Counted from the stretch's first letter, positions 16,364 through 23,977 are shown. The stretch is 25,130 nucleotides of DNA from an uncultured Lysobacteraceae bacterium (GCA_946480825.1 CAMLLG010000059.1:1-25130), one strand, 5' to 3'. Numbers and translations are program-made. Notes: generated by a model not told the origin, from the letters alone.

Positions 16364-18238
16364 TCAGAGCAGCGCGTGCTGGAAGTCGAAATCCATCGCG
16401 TTGGCCGCGCTCTGGACCAGATCGCCCTGGATGTAGTCGATGCCGCTGAGCCAGAGTTTGGCGGCGGTCTGGGGATCTTCGACGTGCTGGCCGATCACCT
16501 GCAGGCCCAGCAGATGCGCGCGTTCGATCACCAGCCGCATCTCGTCGTGGACCGCCTGCTGGTCGATCTTGCCGGCGTAATGCGGCGAAAGCCGCACATA
16601 GCTCAGCGGCAGTTGCGCGAGCAGCGCGTCGGATTCCGCGTTGGTCTGGAACTGGCTCAGACACAGGCGCACGCCCGCGCTCATCATCCGCTGGCAGAAC
16701 TCGCGCAACAGTACCGAGTGCACCAGCGCGTCGCCGAGACGCACGTCGACCACCAGCAACTTGCCCTCGACGCCGAGATCGGACAACGATTCCAGCAGCC
16801 ATTGGCCGTAGCTGTCCTGGCCGAGCGTGCGCGCGGCCTGCGGCACGAACAGCCGGGCCCGTTTGCTGCCGCGCAGCTGGTCGCCGAGGATCGCGATGGC
16901 GCGGGTCATCACCCGGCGGTCGATCTCGTGCATCAGGCCGGCGCGTTCGGCCACCGGCACGACTTCCGCGGCCGTGTGCAACTGGCCGGCCGCATCGCGC
17001 AGCCGCACGAGGGTCTGGTACTGCTCCTGATCGCCGCCGACCACCGATACGATCGGTTGGAAGGCCAGTTCCAAGCGTTCGTTGGTCAGCGCGTCCTGCA
17101 ACTGCGCCAGCAGTTGCGCGGCCTGTTCCGACACCGCATCCGCCTGCGGACGATAGGCCGCGATCGCGGTCGGTTCGGCGCGCGCGAGGCGCAGCGCTTC
17201 CTCCGCGGCGGCGAGCGCCGCGCCGGCGTCGCGGAAACCATGCACGAGGTCGACATAACCGACGCAGGCGCGCAGGCGGATGCTGTCGCCGTTCACCTGC
17301 AGGTTCTGGCCGATGAAGACATCGCGCAGCTGTCGTGCCCAGATCGCGTGGCGATCCGGCGGCAGCCCGGGCCAGTAGACGACGAAAGTGTTGTCGTTGA
17401 GCCGCGACGCGGCGCGATCGCCGGCGACGCCGGCGATGAGCTTGCCGGCCTCGGTGAGAATGGCATCCAGCGCGGCGTAGCCGTAATGGTCGCGCAGCGC
17501 CGAAGTGCCTTCGATCACCACGAAATGCACCGCGCCCTGGGTTTGCTGCGGGAACGCCAGCGACAGCTGCTGCAGCATGTAATTGCGGGTGAGCAGGCCG
17601 GTGGCCGGATGTCGCCGCACTTCCTGCTCGCGCTGCAGTTTCAGCGCGCGCGCGCGGCGGACGCGATTCTGCACCGCGGCGATCAGATGCCGCGGCCGCA
17701 CCGGTTTGCTCAGGTAATCGTCGGCGCCGCTGTCCAGCACTTCGAGATGGCGTTCCGGGTCGGTATCGCCGGTGAGGAATACCACCGGAATGTGCGCATA
17801 GGCGGCGTTGCTGCGGATCTGCGACGTGAGTTCGGTGCCGCTCATGCCGGGCATGTGCAGGTCCATCAGCATCAGATCGGGCTGGAAGCGCTCCATCGCG
17901 GCCATGGCCTCGCCGGCCACCGCCACGACCTCCACGTCCATACCGGCGCCTTTGAGTACGGTCTGCGCGAAGAGAGCCTGGCTGCGGTCGTCTTCGACGA
18001 TCAGCACACGATAGGCCGGTTCGCCCTGTTCGGCCGGGACCACCTGCGGCGTGGCTTCGGTTTCGGCGGCTTCCGGAACGGCCGGATCGCCGACCGGCGG
18101 CGCTTCGGGCGGCGGTGCGTCCTCGCACCAGCGGCGCCAGTAGCCTGCAGGCGGGGATTCGGCGCGTACGACCGCTCCCGGACCGCCCGGGCGGGTGGGA
18201 GATGCGGAGGAATTGCGTTCGTGCGGAACGAAGGACAT
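16364..18238 (-). CDS. Response regulator with degenerate GGDEF and EAL domains (probable c-di-GMP receptor)
   Basis: A 624-residue cytoplasmic protein. After a Pro-rich, disordered N-terminus of about 75 residues comes an intact receiver (about 77-195) with E82, D83, D84, phosphoacceptor D126 (LMDLHMPGMSG), T156 and K178. A GGDEF-like domain (about 215-370) has NDNTF at 281-285 in place of GGDEF, so cyclase activity is not expected. The EAL-like domain (about 385-615) has QTL at 408-410 in place of EAL, and LSQF where DDFG is usual, so phosphodiesterase activity is not expected either. Such proteins (FimX-type) can bind cyclic-di-GMP without turning it over, but FimX has a PAS domain and a degenerate receiver, unlike this one. 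The ATG at 18238 is preferred, with GGGAG at good spacing; a TTG one codon earlier is too close to that site. Confidence 0.88.
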   Translation of the reverse strand: MSFVPHERNSSASPTRPGGPGAVVRAESPPAGYWRRWCEDAPPPEAPPVGDPAVPEAAETEATPQVVPAEQGEPAYRVLIVEDDRSQALFAQTVLKGAGMDVEVVAVAGEAMAAMERFQPDLMLMDLHMPGMSGTELTSQIRSNAAYAHIPVVFLTGDTDPERHLEVLDSGADDYLSKPVRPRHLIAAVQNRVRRARALKLQREQEVRRHPATGLLTRNYMLQQLSLAFPQQTQGAVHFVVIEGTSALRDHYGYAALDAILTEAGKLIAGVAGDRAASRLNDNTFVVYWPGLPPDRHAIWARQLRDVFIGQNLQVNGDSIRLRACVGYVDLVHGFRDAGAALAAAEEALRLARAEPTAIAAYRPQADAVSEQAAQLLAQLQDALTNERLELAFQPIVSVVGGDQEQYQTLVRLRDAAGQLHTAAEVVPVAERAGLMHEIDRRVMTRAIAILGDQLRGSKRARLFVPQAARTLGQDSYGQWLLESLSDLGVEGKLLVVDVRLGDALVHSVLLREFCQRMMSAGVRLCLSQFQTNAESDALLAQLPLSYVRLSPHYAGKIDQQAVHDEMRLVIERAHLLGLQVIGQHVEDPQTAAKLWLSGIDYIQGDLVQSAANAMDFDFQHALL

Positions 18239-18252
18239 CAAGGCTCCCTGCT

Positions 18253-18275
18253 CGAACCCGCATTATGCGGGTTCG
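18253..18275. repeat. 10-bp perfect inverted repeat just upstream of the receiver-GGDEF-EAL gene
   Basis: CGAACCCGCA and TGCGGGTTCG face each other across a TTA loop. The hairpin sits 14 bases before the ATG at 18238, immediately 5' of its GGGAG ribosome site on the minus strand, and 67 bases after the end of the DUF4126-like gene. No T run follows on either strand. It could be a weak terminator, a protein operator or a leader-RNA hairpin that affects translation; the sequence alone cannot decide. Confidence 0.6.
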
Positions 18276-18341
18276 TTCCGCGATGGGAAGCGCCGACCGC
18301 GAGGAGGGCGGCGCGACCGATCCGCGGCGATGGCCCGAGGT

Positions 18342-18953
18342 TCAGGCGGCGCTCGGCCCGCCGGTGTTCGCACCGGGCGACAGCAGCCGAGAGACGCCGC
18401 GGAACAGTTTCCGCCACAGCCACCAGACGATCAGCGCGATGGTCAGACCGGTGCCGACCACCAGCGTCAGCGCGATCCACGGATGCGACCAGACCAGCGC
18501 GAGGCCGCCGATGACGACGGTGTCCTCGGCGACGGACGTGGTCCAGTTGCTGACCGGTTCGGGCGAGGTGTTCAGCAGGGCGCGGGTGCCGGCCTTGATC
18601 GTATGGCTGGCCAGCGCGGCGGTGGCGCCGGCGGCCATCATCCCGGTGCCGAGGTCGCCGTCCGGCGAGATCGCCGCGGCGGCGAGGAACGCGCCGGCGG
18701 GCACGCGCAGCAGGGTCTGCAGCAGATCCCAGCCGGAGTCGACGCCGGGAATCTTGTCGGCGAAGAATTCCGCCGCGGCCAGTGCGCCCGAAACACCCAG
18801 CACCCACGGCGAAGTGGTGGCTTCCAGGGCGGGCGGCAGATCCAGCCAGCCGAAATAGCCGGCGATGCCGACACCGAACACGGTCAGATACGCACGCACC
18901 CCCGCCAACCAGGCCAGCAGGATGCCGATGGCGAACACATGGGCTTCGGACAT
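18342..18953 (-). CDS. DUF4126-like integral membrane protein
   Basis: A 203-residue hydrophobic protein that I recognise as DUF4126-like, of unknown function. It opens MSEAHVFAIGILLAWLAGVRAYL, written here only as its first residues, and has four to six membrane helices. Glycine- and alanine-rich segments such as AAAEFFADKIPGVDSGWD (a conserved-looking acidic loop) and AAGATAALASHTIKAGTRAL lie between them. The start is the ATG at 18953, with GGGGA 8-10 bases upstream; the frame continues upstream but the added residues are Arg/Pro-rich and not membrane-like. It is co-oriented with the two signalling genes downstream, with a 103-base gap before the next start. A functional link to them is not shown. 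Confidence 0.75.
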   Translation of the reverse strand: MSEAHVFAIGILLAWLAGVRAYLTVFGVGIAGYFGWLDLPPALEATTSPWVLGVSGALAAAEFFADKIPGVDSGWDLLQTLLRVPAGAFLAAAAISPDGDLGTGMMAAGATAALASHTIKAGTRALLNTSPEPVSNWTTSVAEDTVVIGGLALVWSHPWIALTLVVGTGLTIALIVWWLWRKLFRGVSRLLSPGANTGGPSAA

Positions 18954-19159
18954 GACGTTTTTCCCCAGCGGAGCGCCCGGTGGCCGGGCGCCGACGCGGC
19001 CGGTCGGGCCGCACGGCCGCAGAGTATCAGCAAGCCGGCTGGATGCAGGCTTAAGTGTCCGCACGGGAAGGCGGTGTCGCGCGGCGTCTGCCCGCCGGAT
19101 GGCCGAACCGCCGGCGAGCGTCACTTCCGCGACGCGCCCGCCCGGTTAGGATGTGGGTC

Positions 19160-20413
19160 ATGAACGACACCCCCGAGACCCTGCGCGGACGTCGTCGCGC
19201 CGGCCGCAAGGGCGCGACGCCTGCGTCTTCGCCGGCCGATGCGCCTGCCGAACCCGCGGTGCGGGCATTGATCGAACAGGCGTTGCATCCGGAGGCCACG
19301 GCGGATGCGGTCGGCGCCTCCGAAGACGATCAGGCGTCGCAAGAGCCGGCATCGGCCGATCCGGCAACGTCTGGTCGACGCGGCCGCAAGCGTCGTCGCG
19401 GCCGCAATGGCCGCAACGCTCCGGAAGCCGTCGGCGCCGCATCGCCCCAGACCGAAGACGTGCCGCAGGCATCCACGGCGGCGCCCGGCGACGAGCCTGC
19501 GACAGCGCCGCCTGCCGAACGCGTGCCTGCCGAGGCCGAAGTCTCGCCTGAACCTCCGGTCGAGGCGCCTTCGAGCAGCCCCTCCATCTACGACCGCTGG
19601 CGGGTGCGCGGTCAGGCGCCCGGCGGCGATGCCGACGGTTCCTGGGCTTCGTCCGGAGGCCATGGCGAACCTTCATCCGCCGATGACGCATCCGATCCGT
19701 CCGGCCGGCGACCGCCTCCGCCCGGCGACGGGATGCACGGCGTCGTCGCCTATGCGGGCGGACACCGCTGGGTCTATCTCGCCGTCGCGGTGTTCCTCCT
19801 CGCCATCGGTTTCGGGCTGTGGGGCGTCTGGACCACCTTTTTCGGCGGTGACGATGCCGACGGACGCAGCGCCGCGGCACTGCGCGCGCGCAGCGAAAAG
19901 CTCAGTCAGGAGGTCGCGACCCTGCGTCGCTCCGACCAGATCAGTCGCGACGCCAACCGCGATCTGGAGCGCACGCTGGCCGAGCGCGACGAAGAAATCG
20001 CCGGCCTGCGCGCGGATATCGCTTTCTACGAGCGCTTCGTCGGCGCCACCGGGCAGCGTCGTGGCCTGAGCGTGCACGATCTGGAGATGCGTCTGCAGAG
20101 CGGCGATGCCTGGCATTTCGTCGCCACCCTGACCCAGAACGTGAATCGCGGCGCGGTGAACAGCGGCCGGATCACCCTGGCGCTGGAAGGCACCCGCAAC
20201 GACAAGCTGGAACGGTTGTCGTGGTCGACCCTGCGCAAGCAGACCAATGCCCCGGGCCTCGGCTATTCGTTCAAGTACTTCCAGCAGGTGGAGGGCGAAG
20301 TGATGCTGCCGGCCGGCTTCAAGCCGCTGCGAGTCACGGTGCGGCTGGTGCCGGAAGGCGGCAGTGCCGTGGAACAGTCCTTTCCCTGGCCGCAGACCGT
20401 GGCCGGGCAATAG
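19160..20413 (+). CDS. Membrane-anchored coiled-coil protein, probable DUF6776 family
   Basis: A 417-residue protein with no known function. The first 200 residues are low-complexity, rich in Ala, Pro, Asp and Arg. They include a strongly basic patch at about 73-88 (RRGRKRRRGRNGRN) that could touch nucleic acid or acidic phospholipid; this is speculation. One membrane helix follows at about 202-226 (VYLAVAVFLLAIGFGLWGVW), then a coiled coil at about 238-292 (RSEKLSQEVATLRR, LERTLAERDEEIAGLRAD). A compact C-terminal domain (about 295-417) with YERFVGATGQRRGL and SFKYFQQVEGEVMLPAGF resembles, from memory, DUF6776. The ATG at 19160 has AGGA 8 bases upstream; an ATG at 19151 lies too close to that site. 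With the N-terminus cytoplasmic, the C-terminal domain would be periplasmic. It is followed by erpA on the same strand. Confidence 0.7.
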   Translation: MNDTPETLRGRRRAGRKGATPASSPADAPAEPAVRALIEQALHPEATADAVGASEDDQASQEPASADPATSGRRGRKRRRGRNGRNAPEAVGAASPQTEDVPQASTAAPGDEPATAPPAERVPAEAEVSPEPPVEAPSSSPSIYDRWRVRGQAPGGDADGSWASSGGHGEPSSADDASDPSGRRPPPPGDGMHGVVAYAGGHRWVYLAVAVFLLAIGFGLWGVWTTFFGGDDADGRSAAALRARSEKLSQEVATLRRSDQISRDANRDLERTLAERDEEIAGLRADIAFYERFVGATGQRRGLSVHDLEMRLQSGDAWHFVATLTQNVNRGAVNSGRITLALEGTRNDKLERLSWSTLRKQTNAPGLGYSFKYFQQVEGEVMLPAGFKPLRVTVRLVPEGGSAVEQSFPWPQTVAGQ

Positions 20414-20560
20414 GGTCCGCCGGGCCGCCGCCGCCCGTGTGCAAACGCTTGATTCGTCGGGAACGGGGCCGGATCTGTGCCGGCCCTGCGATGCGCGAAC
20501 ATCCCCGCGTGGCCGCACGCCGCGCTTGAACCCCCGCCGCCGGCGCCCCATCCTGTGCGC

Positions 20561-20938
20561 ATGGATACCCAAGCCTCCGCCCCGTCCGCACCCGCGGCCG
20601 ACGCGCCCGCGTCGCTGCTCGATTTCACCCCCGCCGCCGCGGCCAAGGTCCGCGAACTCATTCGCGAGGAAGGCAATCCGGCGCTGAAACTGCGGGTCTA
20701 CATCCAGGGCGGTGGCTGCTCCGGCTTCCAGTACGGCTTCGAATTCGACGAGCAGCAGAACGAAGACGATTTCGCCGTCGCCACCGACGACGTGACCCTG
20801 CTGGTCGATCCATTGAGCCTGCAGTACCTCGTCGGTGCCCAGGTCGATTACACCGAAAGCCTGCACGGCGCGCAGTTCGTGATCCGCAATCCGAATGCGA
20901 AGACCACCTGCGGCTGCGGCAGCAGCTTCTCGGCCTGA
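20561..20938 (+). CDS. erpA: Iron-sulfur cluster insertion protein ErpA (A-type carrier)
   Basis: ErpA is an A-type carrier that receives Fe-S clusters from the assembly machinery and delivers them to apo-enzymes, in many bacteria essential for isoprenoid synthesis (IspG/IspH). The 125-residue product has the full signature: C53 in [11 protein letters not shown] and C117/C119 in TTCGCGSSF. The first 20 residues are an Ala/Pro-rich extension typical of this lineage. The ATG at 20561 fits the family length, though no clear Shine-Dalgarno sequence precedes it; the open frame further upstream (to 20477) is non-homologous. IscA is the alternative, but the [14 protein letters not shown] opening and the FDEQQNEDD segment favour ErpA. 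It lies 147 bases after the coiled-coil gene and 10 bases before nudC. Confidence 0.92.
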   Translation: MDTQASAPSAPAADAPASLLDFTPAAAAKVRELIREEGNPALKLRVYIQGGGCSGFQYGFEFDEQQNEDDFAVATDDVTLLVDPLSLQYLVGAQVDYTESLHGAQFVIRNPNAKTTCGCGSSFSA

Positions 20939-20948
20939 GCCTGCGCCG

Positions 20949-21881
20949 ATGACGCTGCCTGCGCCGCGCTTCGCCTTCGTCGAGGGCGCGCTGGATCGCG
21001 CCGACGCCCTCCGCGACCATTCCGACGCCCTGCAGACCTACTGGCCGAACGCGCGGGTGGTGCTGGTCGATGCCGACGGCCGCACCCGCACCGATGCGCA
21101 GGGGGCGATGGCGGTGGTTCGCGGCGCCGAGCTGTCCGCCGCGCCCGGCGAGGCGATCTTCCTCGGCATCCAGGGCGACGAGGCCTGGTTCGCGCGGACC
21201 GAAGTCGGCGTCGATGCGGTGGTCGGCACCGAAGTCGCCTTCGGTATGGCCGGCGCGGTCGCCGGGCGGGCCGATCTGCGCACCGCGGCCGCGCAATGGT
21301 CGCCCCAGGAAGCCACCGCATTCGCTCAGGCCCGCGCGGTGTTGCACTGGCAGCGCCGGCATCGCCATTGCGGCGCCTGCGGCGGCGCGCTGACGTTCCT
21401 GCGGGGCGGCTGGCAGGGGCATTGCGAGTCCTGCGGCCTCGATCACTACCCGCGCACCGATCCTGCCGTGATCGTGGCGGTCACCGACGGCGAGCGACTG
21501 TTGCTGGGCCGTCAGGCCAGCTGGCCGCCGCGCCGGTATTCGACCCTCGCGGGTTTCGTCGAACCCGGCGAAACGCTCGAACAGACCGTCGCCCGCGAGG
21601 TGATGGAGGAATCCGGCGTGCGTGTGCGCGCCAGCCGCTATCTCGCCTCGCAGCCATGGCCGTTTCCGTCGTCGCTGATGCTCGGTTTCATCGCTGATGC
21701 CGAGCCCGATGCGCCGCAGCCCAACGAGGAACTGGAGGATGCGCGCTGGTTCACCCGCGATGAGGTCGGCGCCGCGCTGCGGGGCGAGACTCGCGAAGAC
21801 GGTCTGCTGCTGTCGCCGTCGATCTCGATTTCGCGCTGGTTGATCGAGTGCTGGCATGCCGGCGGCGGCGACACGGCCTAG
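20949..21881 (+). CDS. nudC: NAD(+) diphosphatase / RNA decapping hydrolase NudC
   Basis: NudC cleaves NADH to NMNH and AMP and removes NAD caps from RNA 5' ends. The 310-residue protein has a variable N-terminal domain (about 1-130). A zinc ribbon with C141, C144, C159 and C162 follows (CGACGG ... HCESCG). The Nudix box runs G202 to V224 (GFVEPGETLEQTVA, then REVMEESGV). The NudC-specific SQPWPFPSS motif at 234-242 separates it from other Nudix enzymes. It starts 10 bases after erpA, probably in the same transcript, with no strong ribosome site, which suggests translational coupling or leaderless-like re-initiation. Together with RppH the window encodes two 5'-end RNA hydrolases, in separate operons. 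Confidence 0.95.
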   Translation: MTLPAPRFAFVEGALDRADALRDHSDALQTYWPNARVVLVDADGRTRTDAQGAMAVVRGAELSAAPGEAIFLGIQGDEAWFARTEVGVDAVVGTEVAFGMAGAVAGRADLRTAAAQWSPQEATAFAQARAVLHWQRRHRHCGACGGALTFLRGGWQGHCESCGLDHYPRTDPAVIVAVTDGERLLLGRQASWPPRRYSTLAGFVEPGETLEQTVAREVMEESGVRVRASRYLASQPWPFPSSLMLGFIADAEPDAPQPNEELEDARWFTRDEVGAALRGETREDGLLLSPSISISRWLIECWHAGGGDTA

Positions 21882-21890
21882 ACTGGAGTC

Positions 21891-22802
21891 ATGTCCGCGA
21901 CCCTCATCGCCGTGATCTTCGCCCTGGCGCTGGGCCATCTGGCGCCGGGTTTCGCCGCGATGGTGCGTCGTCACGAGGGTGTCGGTCTCTGGCTGCAGTG
22001 GCTCGCGACCCGCGCGGCCGATCGCCCGCTGTTCTGGCGCGGCCGTTACGGCATCCTGCTGGCTCTCGTGCCTCTGCTGGCGCTCGTCGGGCTGCTGCAG
22101 TACGCGCTGCATACGCCGCTGGCCGGTGCCCTGGGCCTCGTGTTCTCGGTCGCGGCGCTGTTCTGGGCCTGGGGTCCGCGCGATCTCGACGCCGATGTGT
22201 CCGACGTGGTCAACGCCGAAGACGCCGCTGCGCGTCGCGTCGCGGCCGACCGGTTGGGACCCGCGTCTTCGGAGGTGGTCGGCGAGTCCGCGGCGATGGT
22301 CGAGGGCGTGTTCGCCAGCGCCTTGCGACGCTGGTTCGGCGTGTTGCTGTGGTTTCTGGCGTTGGGCGCTTTCGGCGCGGTGCTGTATCGGCTCGTCGCG
22401 CTGGCGGCCGAAGGCGAGTACGCCGATGCGCTGCCCGAAGGCACGCGCGACGGCGCGCGTCGTCTGTTCGGCGCGCTGAACTGGCCGGTGGCGCAGGCGA
22501 TGACGCTCTCGCTCGCGCTGGTCGGCAACTTCGACACGGTGCTCGGCGTGTGGCGCGAGAACGGCGGCTTCTCGCTGCGTCTGGATCAGGGTTATCTCGG
22601 TGCCGCGGCCCGCGCCAGCGTTCGCTGCGAAATCGCCGAGGAAACCCGTGAATTCATCGAGGAAGGCGCGACCCCGGGCAACGCCTGGGTGCAACTCGGC
22701 GAACTGCCGGAACTGCGCGACGCGATGAGCCTGGTCTGGCGCATCCTGCTGCTGTGGCTGGCGATCCTCGCCCTGTTCGTCGTGGCGGGTTGGGTGAGCT
22801 GA
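21891..22802 (+). CDS. ampE: AmpE-like integral membrane protein
   Basis: A 303-residue inner-membrane protein of the AmpE/CobD-like superfamily. AmpE was described as a membrane modulator of AmpD/AmpR beta-lactamase induction in enterobacteria; its molecular activity is unclear. Hydrophobic helices lie at about 2-22, 55-95 (two), 148-170, and 280-302. The central part has the family's pattern: a small cytoplasmic helical segment (VVGESAAMVEGVFASALRRWFGVLLWF) and LNWPVAQAMTLSLALVGNFD (the latter split from its neighbours here). It begins 9 bases after nudC. GGAG lies only two bases before the ATG, so translation is probably coupled. No ampD is seen in the window. The symbol reflects family membership, not proven function. 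Confidence 0.78.
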   Translation: MSATLIAVIFALALGHLAPGFAAMVRRHEGVGLWLQWLATRAADRPLFWRGRYGILLALVPLLALVGLLQYALHTPLAGALGLVFSVAALFWAWGPRDLDADVSDVVNAEDAAARRVAADRLGPASSEVVGESAAMVEGVFASALRRWFGVLLWFLALGAFGAVLYRLVALAAEGEYADALPEGTRDGARRLFGALNWPVAQAMTLSLALVGNFDTVLGVWRENGGFSLRLDQGYLGAAARASVRCEIAEETREFIEEGATPGNAWVQLGELPELRDAMSLVWRILLLWLAILALFVVAGWVS

Positions 22803-22809
22803 GGCCGCT

Positions 22810-22866
22810 CGCACGGCACTGCCGTGCGGCCTCAGCGAACGCCCGGCGCGCTGCGCCGGGCCGGAT
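22810..22866. repeat. Double-hairpin repeat, copy A
   Basis: Two perfect palindromes are joined by a short linker. Hairpin 1 spans 22810-22828 (9-bp arms, CGCACGGCA and TGCCGTGCG). Hairpin 2 spans 22841-22861 (arms GCCCGGCGC and GCGCCGGGC). The linker contains CTCAGCGAACG, and a CGGATG tail follows. It begins 8 bases after the AmpE-like stop codon, so it can also act as a 3' end structure for that transcript. Copies B and C follow. Confidence 0.85.
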
Positions 22867-22879
22867 GAGCTGATCCTTT

Positions 22880-22938
22880 CGCGCGGCACCGCCGCGCGCG
22901 TCAACGAACGCCCGCACATGGATGTGCGGGCCGGGCGA
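22880..22938. repeat. Double-hairpin repeat, copy B (diverged stems)
   Basis: The layout matches copy A, but both stems have changed while remaining palindromic. Hairpin 1 spans 22880-22898 (arms CGCGCGGC and GCCGCGCG). Hairpin 2 spans 22910-22931 (arms GCCCGCACAT and ATGTGCGGGC). The linker TCAACGAACG is nearly that of copies A and C. Paired changes in the arms with a constant linker point to conservation of structure rather than sequence. Confidence 0.8.
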
Positions 22939-22996
22939 TCCGCAGCCCGAATCGTGTCGCCATGGATGGCATCGTCGTTCGTATGGATGCGATGTG

Positions 22997-23053
22997 CGCA
23001 CGGCACTGCCGTACGGCCTCAGCGAACGCCCGGCGCGCTGCGCCGGGCCGGAT
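22997..23053. repeat. Double-hairpin repeat, copy C
   Basis: Almost identical to copy A. Hairpin 1 (22997-23015) has a single changed base at 23013 that breaks one pair, the linker is the same, hairpin 2 (23028-23048) is identical, and the tail is CGGATGCGCC. The 58 bases between copies B and C hold no gene. Confidence 0.85.
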
Positions 23054-23072
23054 GCGCCATGCATCGCCTCGC

Positions 23073-23139
23073 AGGAGGGCCTTCAGGCCCGAGCTTCTTC
23101 GAGACGAAAGATCAAAAGCTCGGGCCTGAAGGCCCTCCT
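23073..23139. repeat. REP-type pair: 24-bp perfect inverted repeat, probable bidirectional terminator
   Basis: Arms 23073-23096 and 23116-23139 are exact reverse complements, separated by 19 bases. Each arm contains its own small palindrome (GGGCCT-TC-AGGCCC), and the right end reads GTAGGAGGG on the minus strand, the GTAG-type head of REP sequences in pseudomonads and xanthomonads. The arrangement is that of a REP doublet (REPIN/BIME). It lies 17 bases after the metF stop on the minus strand, between convergent genes, where it would end both transcripts. Confidence 0.8.
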
Positions 23140-23155
23140 ACGAAAAATGGGCGCG

Positions 23156-23977
23156 TCACAACCGCGACAGCACCGCCTGCGTCGGCTTCGCCAGATTCAG
23201 CGTGTAGAAGTGCAGCGACGGCGCGCCGCCTGCGACCAGTTTGCGGCACATGTCGGCGACCACGTCGGCGGCGAATTCGCGGATCCCGTCCACGTCGTCG
23301 CCCAGGGCCTGCATGCGCTTGGCGATCCAGCGCGGAATCTCCGCGCCGCAGGCGTCGGAGAAACGCTTGAGCTGGCTGAAATTCGAGATCGGCATGACGC
23401 CCGGCACGATCGGAATCTCCACGCCGAGCCGGCGCACGTCGTCGACGAAACGGAAATACGCGTCCGGATTGTAGAAATACTGGGTGATCGCGGCATCGGC
23501 GCCGGCGTCGACCTTGGTCCTGAAATTGCGCAGATCGGCGAACGCGTCCTCGGCCTGCGGATGGGTTTCGGGATAGGCGCCGACTTCGATGTGGAAGTGG
23601 TCGCCGTGCTCGGCGCGGATGAAGGCGATCAGGTCGGAGGCGTAGCGCAGGTCGCCCATGCGCGCCATGCCCGACGGCAGGTCGCCGCGCAGCGCGACCA
23701 GGCGTCTGCAGCCCAGCGCGCGGTACAGCCGCAGCAGTTCGCGGATCTCTTCGCGGCTGCCGCCCATGCAGGAGATGTGCGGCGCGGCGTCCAGGCCGTG
23801 GGTCTGCTTGAGGTGGCGCACGGTTTCGGAGGTGTAGCTGAGGGTGGAGCCGCCCGCGCCGAAGGTGCAGGACACATAGTCGGGGGTGTGGACCTTGAGC
23901 TTGGTGGCGGTCCGGTCGAGCAGGGTCCGTTGCTCGTCGGTCTTGGGCGGATAGAACTCGAAGGAGAGGTGTGTCAT
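23156..23977 (-). CDS. metF: 5,10-methylenetetrahydrofolate reductase MetF
   Basis: MetF is a flavoprotein that reduces 5,10-methylene-THF to 5-methyl-THF, the methyl donor for methionine synthesis. The 273-residue TIM barrel opens MTHLSFEFYPPKTDE, with the catalytic-type Glu at E7. TFGAGGST (38-45) and LRGDLPSG with D99 contact FAD and folate in the family, and ITQYFYNPDAYFRF is the usual substrate-side segment. The ATG at 23977 gives the normal family start; the frame runs on to 24091 but those residues are not conserved. The gene is convergent with the AmpE-like gene and divergent from the DUF3228-like gene, with 140 bases between the two starts. I see no SAH or SAM riboswitch in that short leader. 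Confidence 0.95.
   Translation of the reverse strand: MTHLSFEFYPPKTDEQRTLLDRTATKLKVHTPDYVSCTFGAGGSTLSYTSETVRHLKQTHGLDAAPHISCMGGSREEIRELLRLYRALGCRRLVALRGDLPSGMARMGDLRYASDLIAFIRAEHGDHFHIEVGAYPETHPQAEDAFADLRNFRTKVDAGADAAITQYFYNPDAYFRFVDDVRRLGVEIPIVPGVMPISNFSQLKRFSDACGAEIPRWIAKRMQALGDDVDGIREFAADVVADMCRKLVAGGAPSLHFYTLNLAKPTQAVLSRL

Noticed and set aside
13623..18263. Single 1546-residue minus-strand frame suggesting a fused EAL-kinase protein
   Set aside because: Only the part below 16241 looks like protein (the kinase). Upstream, the real receiver-GGDEF-EAL gene lies in a different frame with its own start and stop.
14283..18514. Long plus-strand frames (14283-16436 and 16376-18514) antisense to the signalling genes
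   Set aside because: They are rich in His, Arg and Gln with no domain, and are explained by the codon bias of the opposite strand.
22803..23155. CRISPR array in the repeat-rich gap between the AmpE-like gene and metF
   Set aside because: The repeats are palindrome pairs of unequal sequence and spacing, without constant direct repeats separated by unique spacers, and there are no cas genes.
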